From Synechococcales cyanobacterium bin59.metabat.ball.084 (GTDB taxonomy: Bacteria > Cyanobacteriota > Cyanobacteriia > Cyanobacteriales > Chamaesiphonaceae): DNA of 60,054 nucleotides. Made by a program: the position numbers and the translations under genes. Where the stretch lies: NCBI GenBank assembly GCA_013297675.1, contig JAAFHZ010000011.1:1-60054 (forward strand), written 5' to 3'. Within the stretch, counting starts at the first letter, position 1. The number at the start of each line of letters is the position of its first letter. The notes under the pieces were generated by a model. That model saw nothing but the letters and a program-made list of their open reading frames with translations, made no database searches and was not told where the DNA came from. Positions 51,107 through 60,054 of the stretch are shown here, piece after piece.

Positions 51107-52423
51107 CTAAATACTCAAATCATTAGATCTACCCATTTTTTTTAAAGACTGCACTTGCTGCTGCAACTGCTGAAAATAATCTGTCTCCGTTTCAGCTACA
51201 TGCCTGTCGTGATTGCGCATCTGCTGAATTTTTTGTTGCAGCAGTTGGAATTGGTCACTATCAATAATCTCGGCCACCTCCTGATCGCGTCGCGCTCGAT
51301 CGACTTCAACTCGCAGGAACTGTACCTGAGTTTTAAGCTGCCGATCCCGACGATGTAACTCATTGGTCATCTGCAAGAAAGCCCGCACAAGCTGCCCCAA
51401 ATCATCGGCAGGCAAGGCAAATTTGACTAAATTTTGCTGCGCCACATCAAACAACTCATCATCTTCTTGTTCTAGAGACTGCACCGCGACCGTCAAAGCC
51501 TGAATTGGTCGAGAAATATACATCCCAGTCAACACCGCTACTAGGGCAGCGATCCCACCTACCGCCATCACCCCCCGCAGATTCAGCCAAATGACCTCTA
51601 ACAGCGGCGCTTGAAACTCCGCTGCCGATCGACTAATTCCTAGCGTCCAAGGTCGAGTAGCTAGAGTTGTGAAACCAATAACTTGTGGCATTCGCCCCGG
51701 CGATGGCTGATAGCTAAAATGGCCAGAACTTTCTGCACCCAATAGCTGCGACCAGCCTACTGGCTGTTGATACAGCAAAGATACCTGGGGGTGACTAATA
51801 ATTGTGCCTTGGTGATCTGTTAAAAAAAACTGCCCTGCCGTTTTGGGTGACAATCCTCGATTAACTACTGACCAAATTTCTACCCCTTTTAACTTTAGTA
51901 GCACCGATCCCAAATAGCCATCTGGCACTGAATTAACTGCCTGAGAAACAAACATCCCCGGATAATCGCGCACATTGCTATGCAGCCGACTAAAAATTGT
52001 ATCGCCAGACACAGTATAGTGATGTCCAATAAACTGTGGCATGGTTGCAGTCAAGCAATTTCCAGCGCGGTCAATCAACAAAATTGCCTCTAAATCAGGA
52101 TGTGAAGCCACTATTTCGGATAGTTGTAGTGAAACCCCCGCAGATTTTGAACCAGCCAAAAGCTTGATGGCATCAGCCTGCTGACCGATATCAGTGGCTA
52201 ACTGCTGTCGCTTAAGCAGCAGTCGATCAAAGCGCTGTGCCGTGATACTGGCTAACAATTCTAGTTGATGGTACTCACCGTCAGTAGTAATTGTGGTAAT
52301 TTGCTGCAAATTGAAATAGGCCGAAATAGTTGTGGGGATGATTACCGCTAATAGCATAGCAGCAGCAATTCTACAGGCGATCGACCAATTCGGATAATAC
52401 AGCCCAGCCAAAAGCTTCAGCAT
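51107..52423 (-). CDS. Cache-HAMP membrane sensor without an output domain
   Basis: 438 aa. TM1 is at about residues 15-37; a large extracytoplasmic dCache-like domain (38-285) includes D-L-E-A-I-L-L-I-D-R-A-G-N and F-F-L-T-D-H-Q-G-T-I-I-S-H-P; TM2 is at about 290-308 (V-G-G-I-A-A-L-V-A-V-L-T-G-M-Y). HAMP-like I-S-R-P-I-Q-A-L follows, then coiled coil to the end. No kinase, methyl-accepting, GGDEF or phosphatase domain follows, so signalling must go through a partner, perhaps the PAS-AraC regulator just upstream (4 bp gap). Confidence 0.85.
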   Translation of the reverse strand: MLKLLAGLYYPNWSIACRIAAAMLLAVIIPTTISAYFNLQQITTITTDGEYHQLELLASITAQRFDRLLLKRQQLATDIGQQADAIKLLAGSKSAGVSLQLSEIVASHPDLEAILLIDRAGNCLTATMPQFIGHHYTVSGDTIFSRLHSNVRDYPGMFVSQAVNSVPDGYLGSVLLKLKGVEIWSVVNRGLSPKTAGQFFLTDHQGTIISHPQVSLLYQQPVGWSQLLGAESSGHFSYQPSPGRMPQVIGFTTLATRPWTLGISRSAAEFQAPLLEVIWLNLRGVMAVGGIAALVAVLTGMYISRPIQALTVAVQSLEQEDDELFDVAQQNLVKFALPADDLGQLVRAFLQMTNELHRRDRQLKTQVQFLRVEVDRARRDQEVAEIIDSDQFQLLQQKIQQMRNHDRHVAETETDYFQQLQQQVQSLKKMGRSNDLSI

Positions 52424-52427
52424 ATTT

Positions 52428-53159
52428 TCACCCCATTTGTTGTTGAGATTTTCGCCAAGCTAAAGGTGTCATGCCGCAATGCTGTCTAAACTGCCGAAAG
52501 AAGTGACCTTCGTTTTGATAGCCAGTATCTTCGGCGATTTGGTTAACGGTGCGATCAGTCTCCTGTAATAAATTACAGGCTAGGGCGAGGCGACGTTTGA
52601 TAATCCAATGATTCACAGTTTGGCCAGAACAGCGCCGTACCAAGTCAGTTAAGTAGGAAGGGCAATAGCCCGTTGCTAATGCTACATCTTTTAGACTAAT
52701 CGATCGAGCGTAATTTTCTTCAATAAACCTAAACACCGTTTCTAACTGCGGGATACTTGGCAAAATTGACTTTGGTATTTCTGGTTCTGGTTCAACTTGG
52801 CGGATGAGCAAGCAGCTATATTCTTCTGGATCGTAACTCACCGTAATTTCGACAGCTACTTCATCCTCAGATGCAGTGATATATTGATCGAAAAAACTCA
52901 CCGCAGTTAATGATTGTGAGCCAAAGCCCTGATTTGACCAGACCTGTGGCAAACTGACCAGGGGCAGGTCAGGTACGGCCATACTTAATAGCTCTGCCGT
53001 TGAGCATTCCAACAGCCTATGGGCAGAAGGATTTCCATAGGTAAAATTACCCTCCATGTCAACTAAGAATGCTGCATCACTGAGGCGTTCTAGTAACAAT
53101 AAGGTAAGGGGTTGATTACTCACTGATTCAACAAAATCATTAGACGTGCTTAAAAACAT
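52428..53159 (-). CDS. PAS-AraC transcriptional regulator
   Basis: 243 aa. A PAS-like domain (residues about 15-115, A-A-F-L-V-D-M-E-G-N-F-T-Y-G-N) is followed by an AraC-type double helix-turn-helix (142-243): S-L-K-D-V-A-L-A-T-G-Y-C-P-S-Y-L-T and G-Y-Q-N-E-G-H-F-F-R-Q-F-R-Q-H-C-G. It is first in the operon and likely controls it and/or surface functions. The signal bound by PAS is unknown. Confidence 0.88.
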   Translation of the reverse strand: MFLSTSNDFVESVSNQPLTLLLLERLSDAAFLVDMEGNFTYGNPSAHRLLECSTAELLSMAVPDLPLVSLPQVWSNQGFGSQSLTAVSFFDQYITASEDEVAVEITVSYDPEEYSCLLIRQVEPEPEIPKSILPSIPQLETVFRFIEENYARSISLKDVALATGYCPSYLTDLVRRCSGQTVNHWIIKRRLALACNLLQETDRTVNQIAEDTGYQNEGHFFRQFRQHCGMTPLAWRKSQQQMG

Positions 53160-53639
53160 AAATCTTTGATGAATAAACTACTAAGTTCAACCGAAAGTAT
53201 GCAGTTCTAAATGGCAACACAGCCAAAATAGATGTAGTGATCATAAAAAGAGCAAATTATCAGCAGCCAAAAATACGCTGTATCTTTTCAAAGAAAGTGG
53301 ATACAAGCTGTGGTAATAAACACAAACTGCTAAATGTAATCTAGTGAAATTATCAGATTTTTAGAACATATGAGTTCCGGTATCTGAGAGCTGGTCTGAT
53401 AGTAACTGCCTAATGAATCAGGTGTCAATTAGTAGATTTTATTTTATGTGATTGGTTAACACTGATGCTGTATTACTCGGCAGATACAAAAGGTTTCAGC
53501 TAAAAATAAGAAATATAAATATCGCAAAAAAATATCTTTACAATAGCTGTACATAACTTAATTTTTGTAGTGAAAGATAAAAAACCGAAGTTTTAAGTAA
53601 TCATTATCCGCTCGATAGAACCTACACAAATCTGGACAA
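53160..53639. other. AT-rich intergenic region
   Basis: About 480 bp between the AraC-type regulator start and the IS607 right end. It holds the operon's presumed promoter and no ORF of note. I see no repeat or RNA structure other than the IS end. Confidence 0.55.
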
Positions 53640-53800
53640 GCCTGAGTTGATGTCTACTTCCTACTTCATCGGGGGCATCGGAGCGGCTATCCCTCAGTAA
53701 GCTTCCAGGTGCAAGCTGCGCCCAGTGTCGTTTCTAAGCTACTACAAAAGCTGACGTGCCATGCATGAGTCTGAACTAGTTCAGGCTAACGTGATGCACT
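53640..53800 (-). ncRNA. Putative TnpB guide RNA (omega/reRNA) region at the IS right end
   Basis: The sequence after the tnpB stop on the minus strand is GC-richer and structured: a perfect palindrome CTGAACTAGTTCAG (53771-53784) spans the end of tnpB, and runs such as GCCCCCGATGAAGTAGGAAG (near 53662-53681, minus) resemble the 3' end of IS605/IS607 guide-RNA scaffolds. TnpB RNAs typically extend from the gene's 3' end through the transposon end into flanking DNA, which acts as the guide. Exact boundaries are not determined. Confidence 0.6.
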
Positions 53801-54893
53801 GATTTTTCAGATTTATGGCAGCATTAAGATCTCGATCAATGCTAGCGCTGCATTTCTGGCAATCAAAAACACGTTCTTTGAGCGGCATATCCTGGATATG
53901 GCCACAACAAGAGCAGGTTTTTGAGCTGGGGTAAAAACGACTTACCAAAGTCAACTTACTACCATACAATTCACATTTGTAAGTTAACTGGCGACGAAAT
54001 TCATACAAACCCAAATCAGCAATTGATTTAGCTAAGCAGTGATTTGCCATCATTCCAGACACATTCAAATCTTCAATCACTATTTGGTCGTGGTTTTTGG
54101 CCAAATGAGTTGTTAATTTATTAAGTGCGTCTTTACGAATATTGGCTGTTCTAGCATGTTGTTTAGCTACCTTCATATTCGCCTTGTGGCGATTATTGGA
54201 GCCTTTAACTTTGCGGCTAGCTGCTTTTTGTAGTCTAGCTAACCTAGCCTGAGATCGACGATAAGGTTGAGGGTTATCAAAAGTTTCACCAGTACTTAAA
54301 GTCGCAAGTGTTTTGATTCCCAAATCCACACCACAAACACTAGCTATTCTTATTTGAGGTGTTGGTTCTACCTCATAATTAAAAGCAACAAACCAGCGGT
54401 CAGCAGTTCTACTAATTACTACTGTTTTAGGTGATAAACCTTGTGGCAATCGTTCATAAGTTTTCAATATTCCTAGCCTTGGTAGCTGGAGAGAGCGATG
54501 ATTGATTTTGATTGTTCCTTCCAGAGTAAAAGTATCATGCTTACCTTTGCACTTGAATTTTGGAAAACCCACTCGGCGACCATTTATAGACTTCTTCTTG
54601 AAGAAATCTGTCAAGGCGGCTGATAAATGTCTAAGTGCATATTGAGGGCTAGTTTTAGATACCTCATAATACCAAGGATTCTCAGTTTTCACCCATTCCA
54701 CTAAAAGCTTATGTAAATCAATAGCTGATGGTAGCTTTAGCCTTTGTTCTGGATTTTCTTGGTTATAATTAAGAATCTTTCTAAATAAAGCCAGTCCCCA
54801 ATTCCAAGCGTGACGAGCCACTCCCGCATGCTTAGCTAGCTGGGTTTTTTGGATGTTATTGAGCTTCAATTCTGTTTTAAAGCTGATCCTCAT
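53781..54893 (-). CDS. tnpB: TnpB RNA-guided nuclease
   Basis: 370 aa. The RuvC catalytic residues are in place: D190 (G-V-D-L-G-I-K), E274 (V-I-E-D-L-N-V) and D-R-D-L-N-A-A (353-359). The zinc-ribbon cysteines are C327/C330 and C345/C348. TnpB, the ancestor of Cas12, uses the right-end RNA to cut DNA and keep the element in place. Start ATG 54893 overlaps the tnpA stop. Confidence 0.95.
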   Translation of the reverse strand: MRISFKTELKLNNIQKTQLAKHAGVARHAWNWGLALFRKILNYNQENPEQRLKLPSAIDLHKLLVEWVKTENPWYYEVSKTSPQYALRHLSAALTDFFKKKSINGRRVGFPKFKCKGKHDTFTLEGTIKINHRSLQLPRLGILKTYERLPQGLSPKTVVISRTADRWFVAFNYEVEPTPQIRIASVCGVDLGIKTLATLSTGETFDNPQPYRRSQARLARLQKAASRKVKGSNNRHKANMKVAKQHARTANIRKDALNKLTTHLAKNHDQIVIEDLNVSGMMANHCLAKSIADLGLYEFRRQLTYKCELYGSKLTLVSRFYPSSKTCSCCGHIQDMPLKERVFDCQKCSASIDRDLNAAINLKNQCITLA

Positions 54894-55492
54894 AATTGTT
54901 TTGCTACCTCTTTTAACTCTTCTACTATTTTCTTGTTTTTGTGAGAGCGACTACCATATAAACGAGCAGAAAACACTGTGATAATTTCCAGCACATCAGA
55001 AGCCAATTCTTCTTCAAAAGTGCTATCCTCAGAGCGATTTATAATTATTACTTCTGTGGCAAATTGCTCACACAAAGTAAAAATCAAATCTGAACCGAAT
55101 CTGAGTAATCTATCTTTGTGAGTGAGTACTAGCCGTTCAACTTGATAGGATGTAATTAGTTTAATTAATCTAATTAGTCCTTTCTTCTTATAGTTCATTC
55201 CGCTACCAAGATCTTGAATGATCTCAAAGCCCCAACCATGCTTAGCACAATAACTTTCTAAGACTAGAATTTGTCTTTTCAAGTCATCCTTTTGTTCATG
55301 GCTAGAAACTCTGGCATAACCTACCGTTAGTTGACTGCCTGATTTATTGCTAATTAAATCTGCAATGTCATAGCGGCGATGTCCACCAGCCGTGCGAGTC
55401 GATTTGATTTTGCCGTCAAGCTCCCACCGGTGTAAGGTTCTTACCGTTACACCAAGTAGAGTTGCGGCTTCTTGAGGGGTTAAACTAGACAT
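54890..55492 (-). CDS. tnpA: IS607-family TnpA serine recombinase
   Basis: 200 aa. An N-terminal MerR-like helix-turn-helix (L-T-P-Q-E-A-A-T-L-L-G-V-T-V-R-T-L, G-G-H-R-R-Y) is followed by a small serine recombinase domain: Y-A-R-V-S-S-H-E-Q (catalytic Ser 63/64), D-L-G-S-G-M-N-Y-K and L-V-L-T-H-K-D-R-L-L-R-F-G. It catalyses transposition of the element. Confidence 0.95.
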   Translation of the reverse strand: MSSLTPQEAATLLGVTVRTLHRWELDGKIKSTRTAGGHRRYDIADLISNKSGSQLTVGYARVSSHEQKDDLKRQILVLESYCAKHGWGFEIIQDLGSGMNYKKKGLIRLIKLITSYQVERLVLTHKDRLLRFGSDLIFTLCEQFATEVIIINRSEDSTFEEELASDVLEIITVFSARLYGSRSHKNKKIVEELKEVAKQL

Positions 55493-55601
55493 AATGGTAT
55501 CATATCATGTATTTTGTCTAGTTATATTTAGTTTTGTTTAGATTTTTGTGAACAGAACTTGAACCCTTTGTGGATTGCCACCAGATCCTGCCTAGACTTG
55601 A

Positions 55602-56735
<1,134 letters not shown>

Positions 56736-56777
56736 GCCGCATCTTTAGATTAACTATAATACAACAGCAAGAACCCC

Positions 56778-58181
56778 ATGAAATACAACTTAATTATGGA
56801 TACTGACTCATACAAAGCTAGCCACTGGCTTCAGTATCCTCCTCAAACTACTGCCATGTATTCGTATTTAGAAAGCCGGGGTGGTCGCTATCCTGCTACG
56901 GTGTTTTTTGGGCTGCAATATATCTTGAAAGAGTACCTCAGCCAGCCGGTAGAAATGTGGATGGTAGAAGAAGCCGAAGCTTTCTTTATTGCCCATGGAT
57001 TGAGCTTTAACAGTGAGGGTTGGCGTTATATCGTCACCGAATTAGGTGGTAAATTACCGATCAGAATCAAAGCAGTACCCGAAGGAACTGTGGTACCAGT
57101 CCAGCAAATTATGATGTCGATCGAATCCACCGATCCTCAAACCTTCTGGCTGGTTTCTTGGCTAGAGACACTGCTCTTGCGGGTTTGGTACCCAATCACC
57201 GTCGCCACCCAAAGCTATTATCTCAAGCAAATTATTTGGGATGCTTTGCAAGCTACCGCCGATGATCCGGCTATCGAGATTCCTTTTAAACTGCATGATT
57301 TTGGCTCCAGAGGAGTATCTAGCAGCGAATCAGCGGCGATCGGGGGCATGGGGCATCTAGTTAACTTCATGGGTTCCGATACCGTAGTAGGCGTGCGGGC
57401 TGCCAATCACTATTATCAGCACCCCATGGCGGCTTTTTCCATTCCCGCAGCGGAGCATTCCACTATTACCTCTTGGCAACGAAACGGCGAATTAGCGGCC
57501 TATCAAAACATGCTGGATCAATTTGCTAAGCCCGGTGCCATCTTGGCGGTAGTCTCCGATTCTTATAATTTGTGGGAAGCGATCGAGCACCTTTGGGGCG
57601 ATCAACTCAAACAACAAATCATTGATAGTGGCGCAACTGTAGTGATCCGTCCAGATTCTGGTGATCCGGTCTTGGTAGTCAGCGAAGTTTTACAAAGATT
57701 AGATCAGCGTTTTGGCAGTACTATTAATAGCAAAGGCTACAAAGTGCTGAACTACGTGCGGGTCATTCAGGGTGATGGCATCAATGCCCAGAGCCTAGCA
57801 GCAATCTTAACAGCCAGTCAAGATTTAGGATATAGCGCCAGCAATATGGCCTTTGGCATGGGTGGGGCTTTGTTACAGCAGATCGATCGAGATACCCAAA
57901 AGTTTGCCATTAAATGCAGTGAAGTGACAATAAATGGCCAAAATATCCCTGTTTATAAAGATCCTGCTACCGATCCTGGTAAACGCAGTAAGCAGGGTAG
58001 GTTGGCCTTAGTAAAAACGGCCACAGGCTACCAAACAGTTCCGGCTAGTGCCCATGAGAAAGATTTACTAGTACCAGTCTATGAAAATGGTCAAATTTTG
58101 CAGGAGTACAATCTCGCCGAAATTCGGGAACGCGCTAGCCTCCATACTGCTGTAGACAGACTAGATAAACGGCCTGAATAA
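56778..58181 (+). CDS. nadV: Nicotinamide phosphoribosyltransferase
   Basis: 467 aa. It starts M-K-Y-N-L-I-M-D-T-D-S-Y-K-A-S-H-W, then Y-L-E-S-R-G-G-R-Y, L-H-D-F-G-S-R-G-V-S-S and V-I-R-P-D-S-G-D-P, the NAMPT-type motifs (D-S-G-D-P binds the phosphoribosyl group). It makes NMN from nicotinamide and PRPP, so with the preceding NadM it forms a complete two-step salvage route from nicotinamide to NAD. Its 3' end overlaps the convergent RDD gene by 47 bp. Confidence 0.93.
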   Translation: MKYNLIMDTDSYKASHWLQYPPQTTAMYSYLESRGGRYPATVFFGLQYILKEYLSQPVEMWMVEEAEAFFIAHGLSFNSEGWRYIVTELGGKLPIRIKAVPEGTVVPVQQIMMSIESTDPQTFWLVSWLETLLLRVWYPITVATQSYYLKQIIWDALQATADDPAIEIPFKLHDFGSRGVSSSESAAIGGMGHLVNFMGSDTVVGVRAANHYYQHPMAAFSIPAAEHSTITSWQRNGELAAYQNMLDQFAKPGAILAVVSDSYNLWEAIEHLWGDQLKQQIIDSGATVVIRPDSGDPVLVVSEVLQRLDQRFGSTINSKGYKVLNYVRVIQGDGINAQSLAAILTASQDLGYSASNMAFGMGGALLQQIDRDTQKFAIKCSEVTINGQNIPVYKDPATDPGKRSKQGRLALVKTATGYQTVPASAHEKDLLVPVYENGQILQEYNLAEIRERASLHTAVDRLDKRPE

Positions 58182-58896
58182 ACAAATGGTAGTTAGGATT
58201 ATCTGTCTTAGGATACAGCCCGGTAACAGATAAAATTTCTTGATGGAGATTTTCGCTAACCGTCAGTTGCGCTGCTTTCGATAACGTAGGATATCGTTGC
58301 AGATAGCGCCTGACAGCCGCAAAATTATCAGGGGTGAGGGCTGCCAGTCTACCGGTTTTAGCTAAAACATCGGCTAATTCTTGAGCAGCCGGATCGATCG
58401 AAATTTCTTGATTACTGTTTTGGGCTTCTTGGATCACAATTGTTCCGGCAACTAAGTCTCCTAGGCGTTTTTCTTGCTTAGTGAATAAGATCAGGATCAG
58501 GCCGAGAGAAAATACATCGTCCACTGTGCGCAACAGCGATCGCATGATGGCCTGCTGTAAACCAGCATTTCGGCCATCATCGCGAATTACTCGAATTTTA
58601 GCATAGCGCTTGCCGGGGGTTTGTCCCTGCCAAAGAGTCTCAAAAAAAATAAAATAGCCAACATAAACCACAAAAAAAATCAGTAGCTGAATGGAGATGA
58701 TCCATTTGGCAGCCCCGTCAATTTTGGCAACCAAGTAATACAAAAAACCAAATACTGTTAATAAAACAGTGAGTATCACCATCCATAACAAATAATCTAT
58801 TAGCAGCGCTAAAGCACGACTACCAACGCCCGCCAAAGTAAACTCTAGCTCAACGCTCTCTGGGGTTCTAGATTTTACTCGCTTAAGATATTGCAT
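58135..58896 (-). CDS. RDD-family membrane protein
   Basis: 253 aa. The RDD domain (residues about 15-150) has the family's R-A-L-A-L-L-I-D-Y-L-L-W first helix, a second helix (L-L-I-F-F-V-V-Y-V-G-Y-F-I-F) and the G-Q-T-P-G-K-R-Y-A-K-I motif, then a third helix (V-F-S-L-G-L-I-L-I-L-F). A soluble helical tail follows. Some RDD proteins are Na+/H+ antiporters or resistance factors; function here is unknown. It sits with a membrane protein and SpoIIM-like gene, a set often seen together. Confidence 0.88.
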   Translation of the reverse strand: MQYLKRVKSRTPESVELEFTLAGVGSRALALLIDYLLWMVILTVLLTVFGFLYYLVAKIDGAAKWIISIQLLIFFVVYVGYFIFFETLWQGQTPGKRYAKIRVIRDDGRNAGLQQAIMRSLLRTVDDVFSLGLILILFTKQEKRLGDLVAGTIVIQEAQNSNQEISIDPAAQELADVLAKTGRLAALTPDNFAAVRRYLQRYPTLSKAAQLTVSENLHQEILSVTGLYPKTDNPNYHLFIQAVYLVCLQQYGG

Positions 58897-58941
58897 GTTT
58901 GAAGTGAATAGTGAAGACTCAAAGCTTACCGAAAATTTTAC

Positions 58942-59859
58942 TTACATTCGCAAATCAGCTCCCTCTAATCGACTACGCAAATCGAAGTAAACTACTGATT
59001 TAATCACTTGCCAAAAAGGCATCAGAAATAGCTCTAGCAATATTGACAGAACTAGGTTGACAACCTGAGAGATAATGTATATGGCCGATGTAGGTGGTTG
59101 GCCAATCCCAGCAAAAGCAGGAATAGTGGCAATGATATTGAGTGGAATGACAATAAGCACACCCACCAAGATAATCATCAAAATTCGGGATGAAAATGGT
59201 GCAGATAACTGCCGACTGCGACCAATAGCATCTAACCCTCCAGCACATCTTTCTACGGCAATGGGCAGCTCTGCTACAAACCAGTAAGAATAAAAGCGCA
59301 GTAAAATCCAGAAAAATACCACAATTCCAGCGAGGATAAAAATTGCAGCTATAATTATACCGATCGGATTGGGTAATTGAGTTGAGATGAATACCCCAAC
59401 ACCAACTAAGGCTCCTGTTGCCAAAGAAGCCAGAATATAAATGCCAATTATAAATAAAGACAACCACAGCCCCAAACCAAAAAATTTCCAATGGCTATTA
59501 GCAAGCTCGTTAGAAGCAGATAACAGGCTTTCTGGTTGATTGATTAATTGTTGATAAGCCAGACGAGCAACTACCCCGCGACTATTTAAAGACTTGGCCC
59601 AACAAAACGCAAATATCCCCAACCAGGCTACAGCGGCTAAAACAGTAATACCCACATTATTGAGAGCACCAGCAACCACAATTACTGGAATTAATCCGAC
59701 CAGGCTGAGCAAGATCCAACCTACCGATCGCAGAGATAGGGCAAAGAAATCGCTAAAGTTAGATTTATAGAGGGAAACGGCAGCGTTGATTACATTACCA
59801 ACACTGAGCGTACCAATTGGGTCTGAAGCACTTTTACGCATGATATACTGCCCAACCAA
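58942..59859 (-). CDS. Multi-pass membrane protein of unknown function
   Basis: 305 aa with six to seven hydrophobic segments (for example S-L-V-G-L-I-P-V-I-V-V-A-G-A-L, I-F-I-L-A-G-I-V-V-F-F-W-I-L-L, I-L-M-I-I-L-V-G-V-L-I-V-I-P-L). The pattern resembles the glycerophosphoryl diester phosphodiesterase membrane-domain/DUF975-type proteins that accompany RDD and SpoIIM-like genes. It precedes the RDD gene by 46 bp on the same strand, so an operon is likely. Confidence 0.75.
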   Translation of the reverse strand: MVGQYIMRKSASDPIGTLSVGNVINAAVSLYKSNFSDFFALSLRSVGWILLSLVGLIPVIVVAGALNNVGITVLAAVAWLGIFAFCWAKSLNSRGVVARLAYQQLINQPESLLSASNELANSHWKFFGLGLWLSLFIIGIYILASLATGALVGVGVFISTQLPNPIGIIIAAIFILAGIVVFFWILLRFYSYWFVAELPIAVERCAGGLDAIGRSRQLSAPFSSRILMIILVGVLIVIPLNIIATIPAFAGIGQPPTSAIYIISQVVNLVLSILLELFLMPFWQVIKSVVYFDLRSRLEGADLRM

Positions 59860-59920
59860 TGGGTGTGATGCACTTGCAGCAGCCAGTATACATTATCTAC
59901 TCGTTTTCAAGTCACTACCT

Positions 59921-60054
59921 ATGAACGTTCAACGCTGGATCACAAGCCGTGCCGCCAAGTGGCAAGAACTTGAAGCTTTGTTACAACGAGTAGAAAAGCA
60001 GGGAATTAAATCTTTAAATGCTGCCGAAATTGGTAACTTGGCCAGCTTATATCG
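59921..60054 (+). CDS. SpoIIM-like (DUF95) membrane protein, 5' part only
   Basis: The first 44 codons from ATG 59921: M-N-V-Q-R-W-I-T-S-R, then L-E-A-L-L-Q-R-V-E-K and A-E-I-G-N-L-A-S-L-Y-R. This matches the N-terminus of stage II sporulation protein M-like membrane proteins of cyanobacteria. The rest lies outside the window. Divergent from the membrane-protein/RDD pair; this divergent trio is common. Confidence 0.75.
   Translation, partial: MNVQRWITSRAAKWQELEALLQRVEKQGIKSLNAAEIGNLASLY

Larger units (their letters stand above)
53640..55560 (-). mobile_element. IS607-family insertion sequence
   Basis: One element with the IS607 layout: tnpA serine recombinase then tnpB, overlapping by 4 bp (ATGA). 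The right end follows the guide-RNA-like region; the left end is in the AT-rich stretch before 55600. IS607 elements lack terminal inverted repeats and target duplications, so the limits are approximate. Both genes look complete. It separates the AraC/MinD operon from the NAD salvage genes. Confidence 0.88.

Overview
The window is a piece of chromosome from an oxygenic phototroph of the cyanobacterial type. It carries two photosystem I psaK genes, psbI of photosystem II, the ndhC-ndhK-ndhJ set of the photosynthetic NDH-1 complex, a CP12-like protein, a cyAbrB regulator, an LptD-like/DUF3769 outer-membrane protein and a TftA-type hormogonium amidase. The octamer GCGATCGC (HIP1), typical of cyanobacterial genomes, occurs at for example 3350, 4367, 14763, 18179, 40699 and 42060. 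TftA hints at a filamentous organism, but I would not name a genus. All identifications come from reading motifs and remembered family sequences; nothing was searched.

Layout. 1-3.2 kb is accessory: a membrane NACHT ATPase (minus strand) with an in-frame stop close to the left edge, then a small DUF6888/DUF6887-like pair and a Uma2 nuclease-fold protein. 3.2-9.7 kb is mostly housekeeping and photosynthesis: secreted serine protease with TPRs, zinc-ribbon protein, ndhCKJ, RNase D, tandem psaK, pyrE. 9.7-11.5 kb is a two-gene SMC/OLD-type ATPase plus DUF3226 (Toprim-like) cassette with a perfect 13-bp inverted repeat upstream. 11.7-18.2 kb holds psbI (39 codons), an LptD-like protein, thiG, two tandem DUF4239 membrane proteins and prfB with the classic programmed +1 frameshift. 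18.3-22.1 kb is a small AT-rich glycan cluster (two glycosyltransferases, an unknown, an FkbM methyltransferase). 22.2-27 kb has a B12 radical SAM enzyme, DUF6679, an aldose-1-epimerase-like protein, rpsU and tftA.

27-29.3 kb is the most unusual region. A decayed, twice-deleted second copy of tftA together with its upstream flank (28789-29179) shows the tftA locus was duplicated. Between the two copies sits a cassette of a secreted HYD1-type ADP-ribosyltransferase, a DUF6881 protein and a macro-domain (ADP-ribose) hydrolase. This looks like a toxin/immunity or ADP-ribosylation/reversal module. 29.3-39.3 kb is again core: smc, PRC-barrel protein, J-domain protein, cyAbrB, fabD, WG-repeat protein, CP12-like, TPR protein.

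39.6-47.5 kb encodes a MacAB-type exporter. Its adaptor and permease genes are adjacent, but its ATPase gene lies 4.3 kb away, beyond an AT-rich two-gene cassette (GHKL ATPase fused to a PD-(D/E)XK nuclease-like domain, plus a cytosine-C5 DNA methyltransferase) and a cupredoxin gene. 47.5-53.2 kb is a tightly packed minus-strand operon: PAS-AraC regulator, Cache-HAMP sensor without an output domain, MinD-like ATPase, HExxH protein, tandem cyclic-nucleotide-binding-fold protein, Uma2. 53.6-55.5 kb is an apparently intact IS607-family element (TnpA serine recombinase, TnpB nuclease, putative right-end guide RNA). 55.7-58.2 kb is a two-gene nicotinamide-to-NAD salvage operon (NadM-Nudix, NadV/NAMPT). 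The right end has an RDD protein, a membrane protein and the start of a SpoIIM-like gene.
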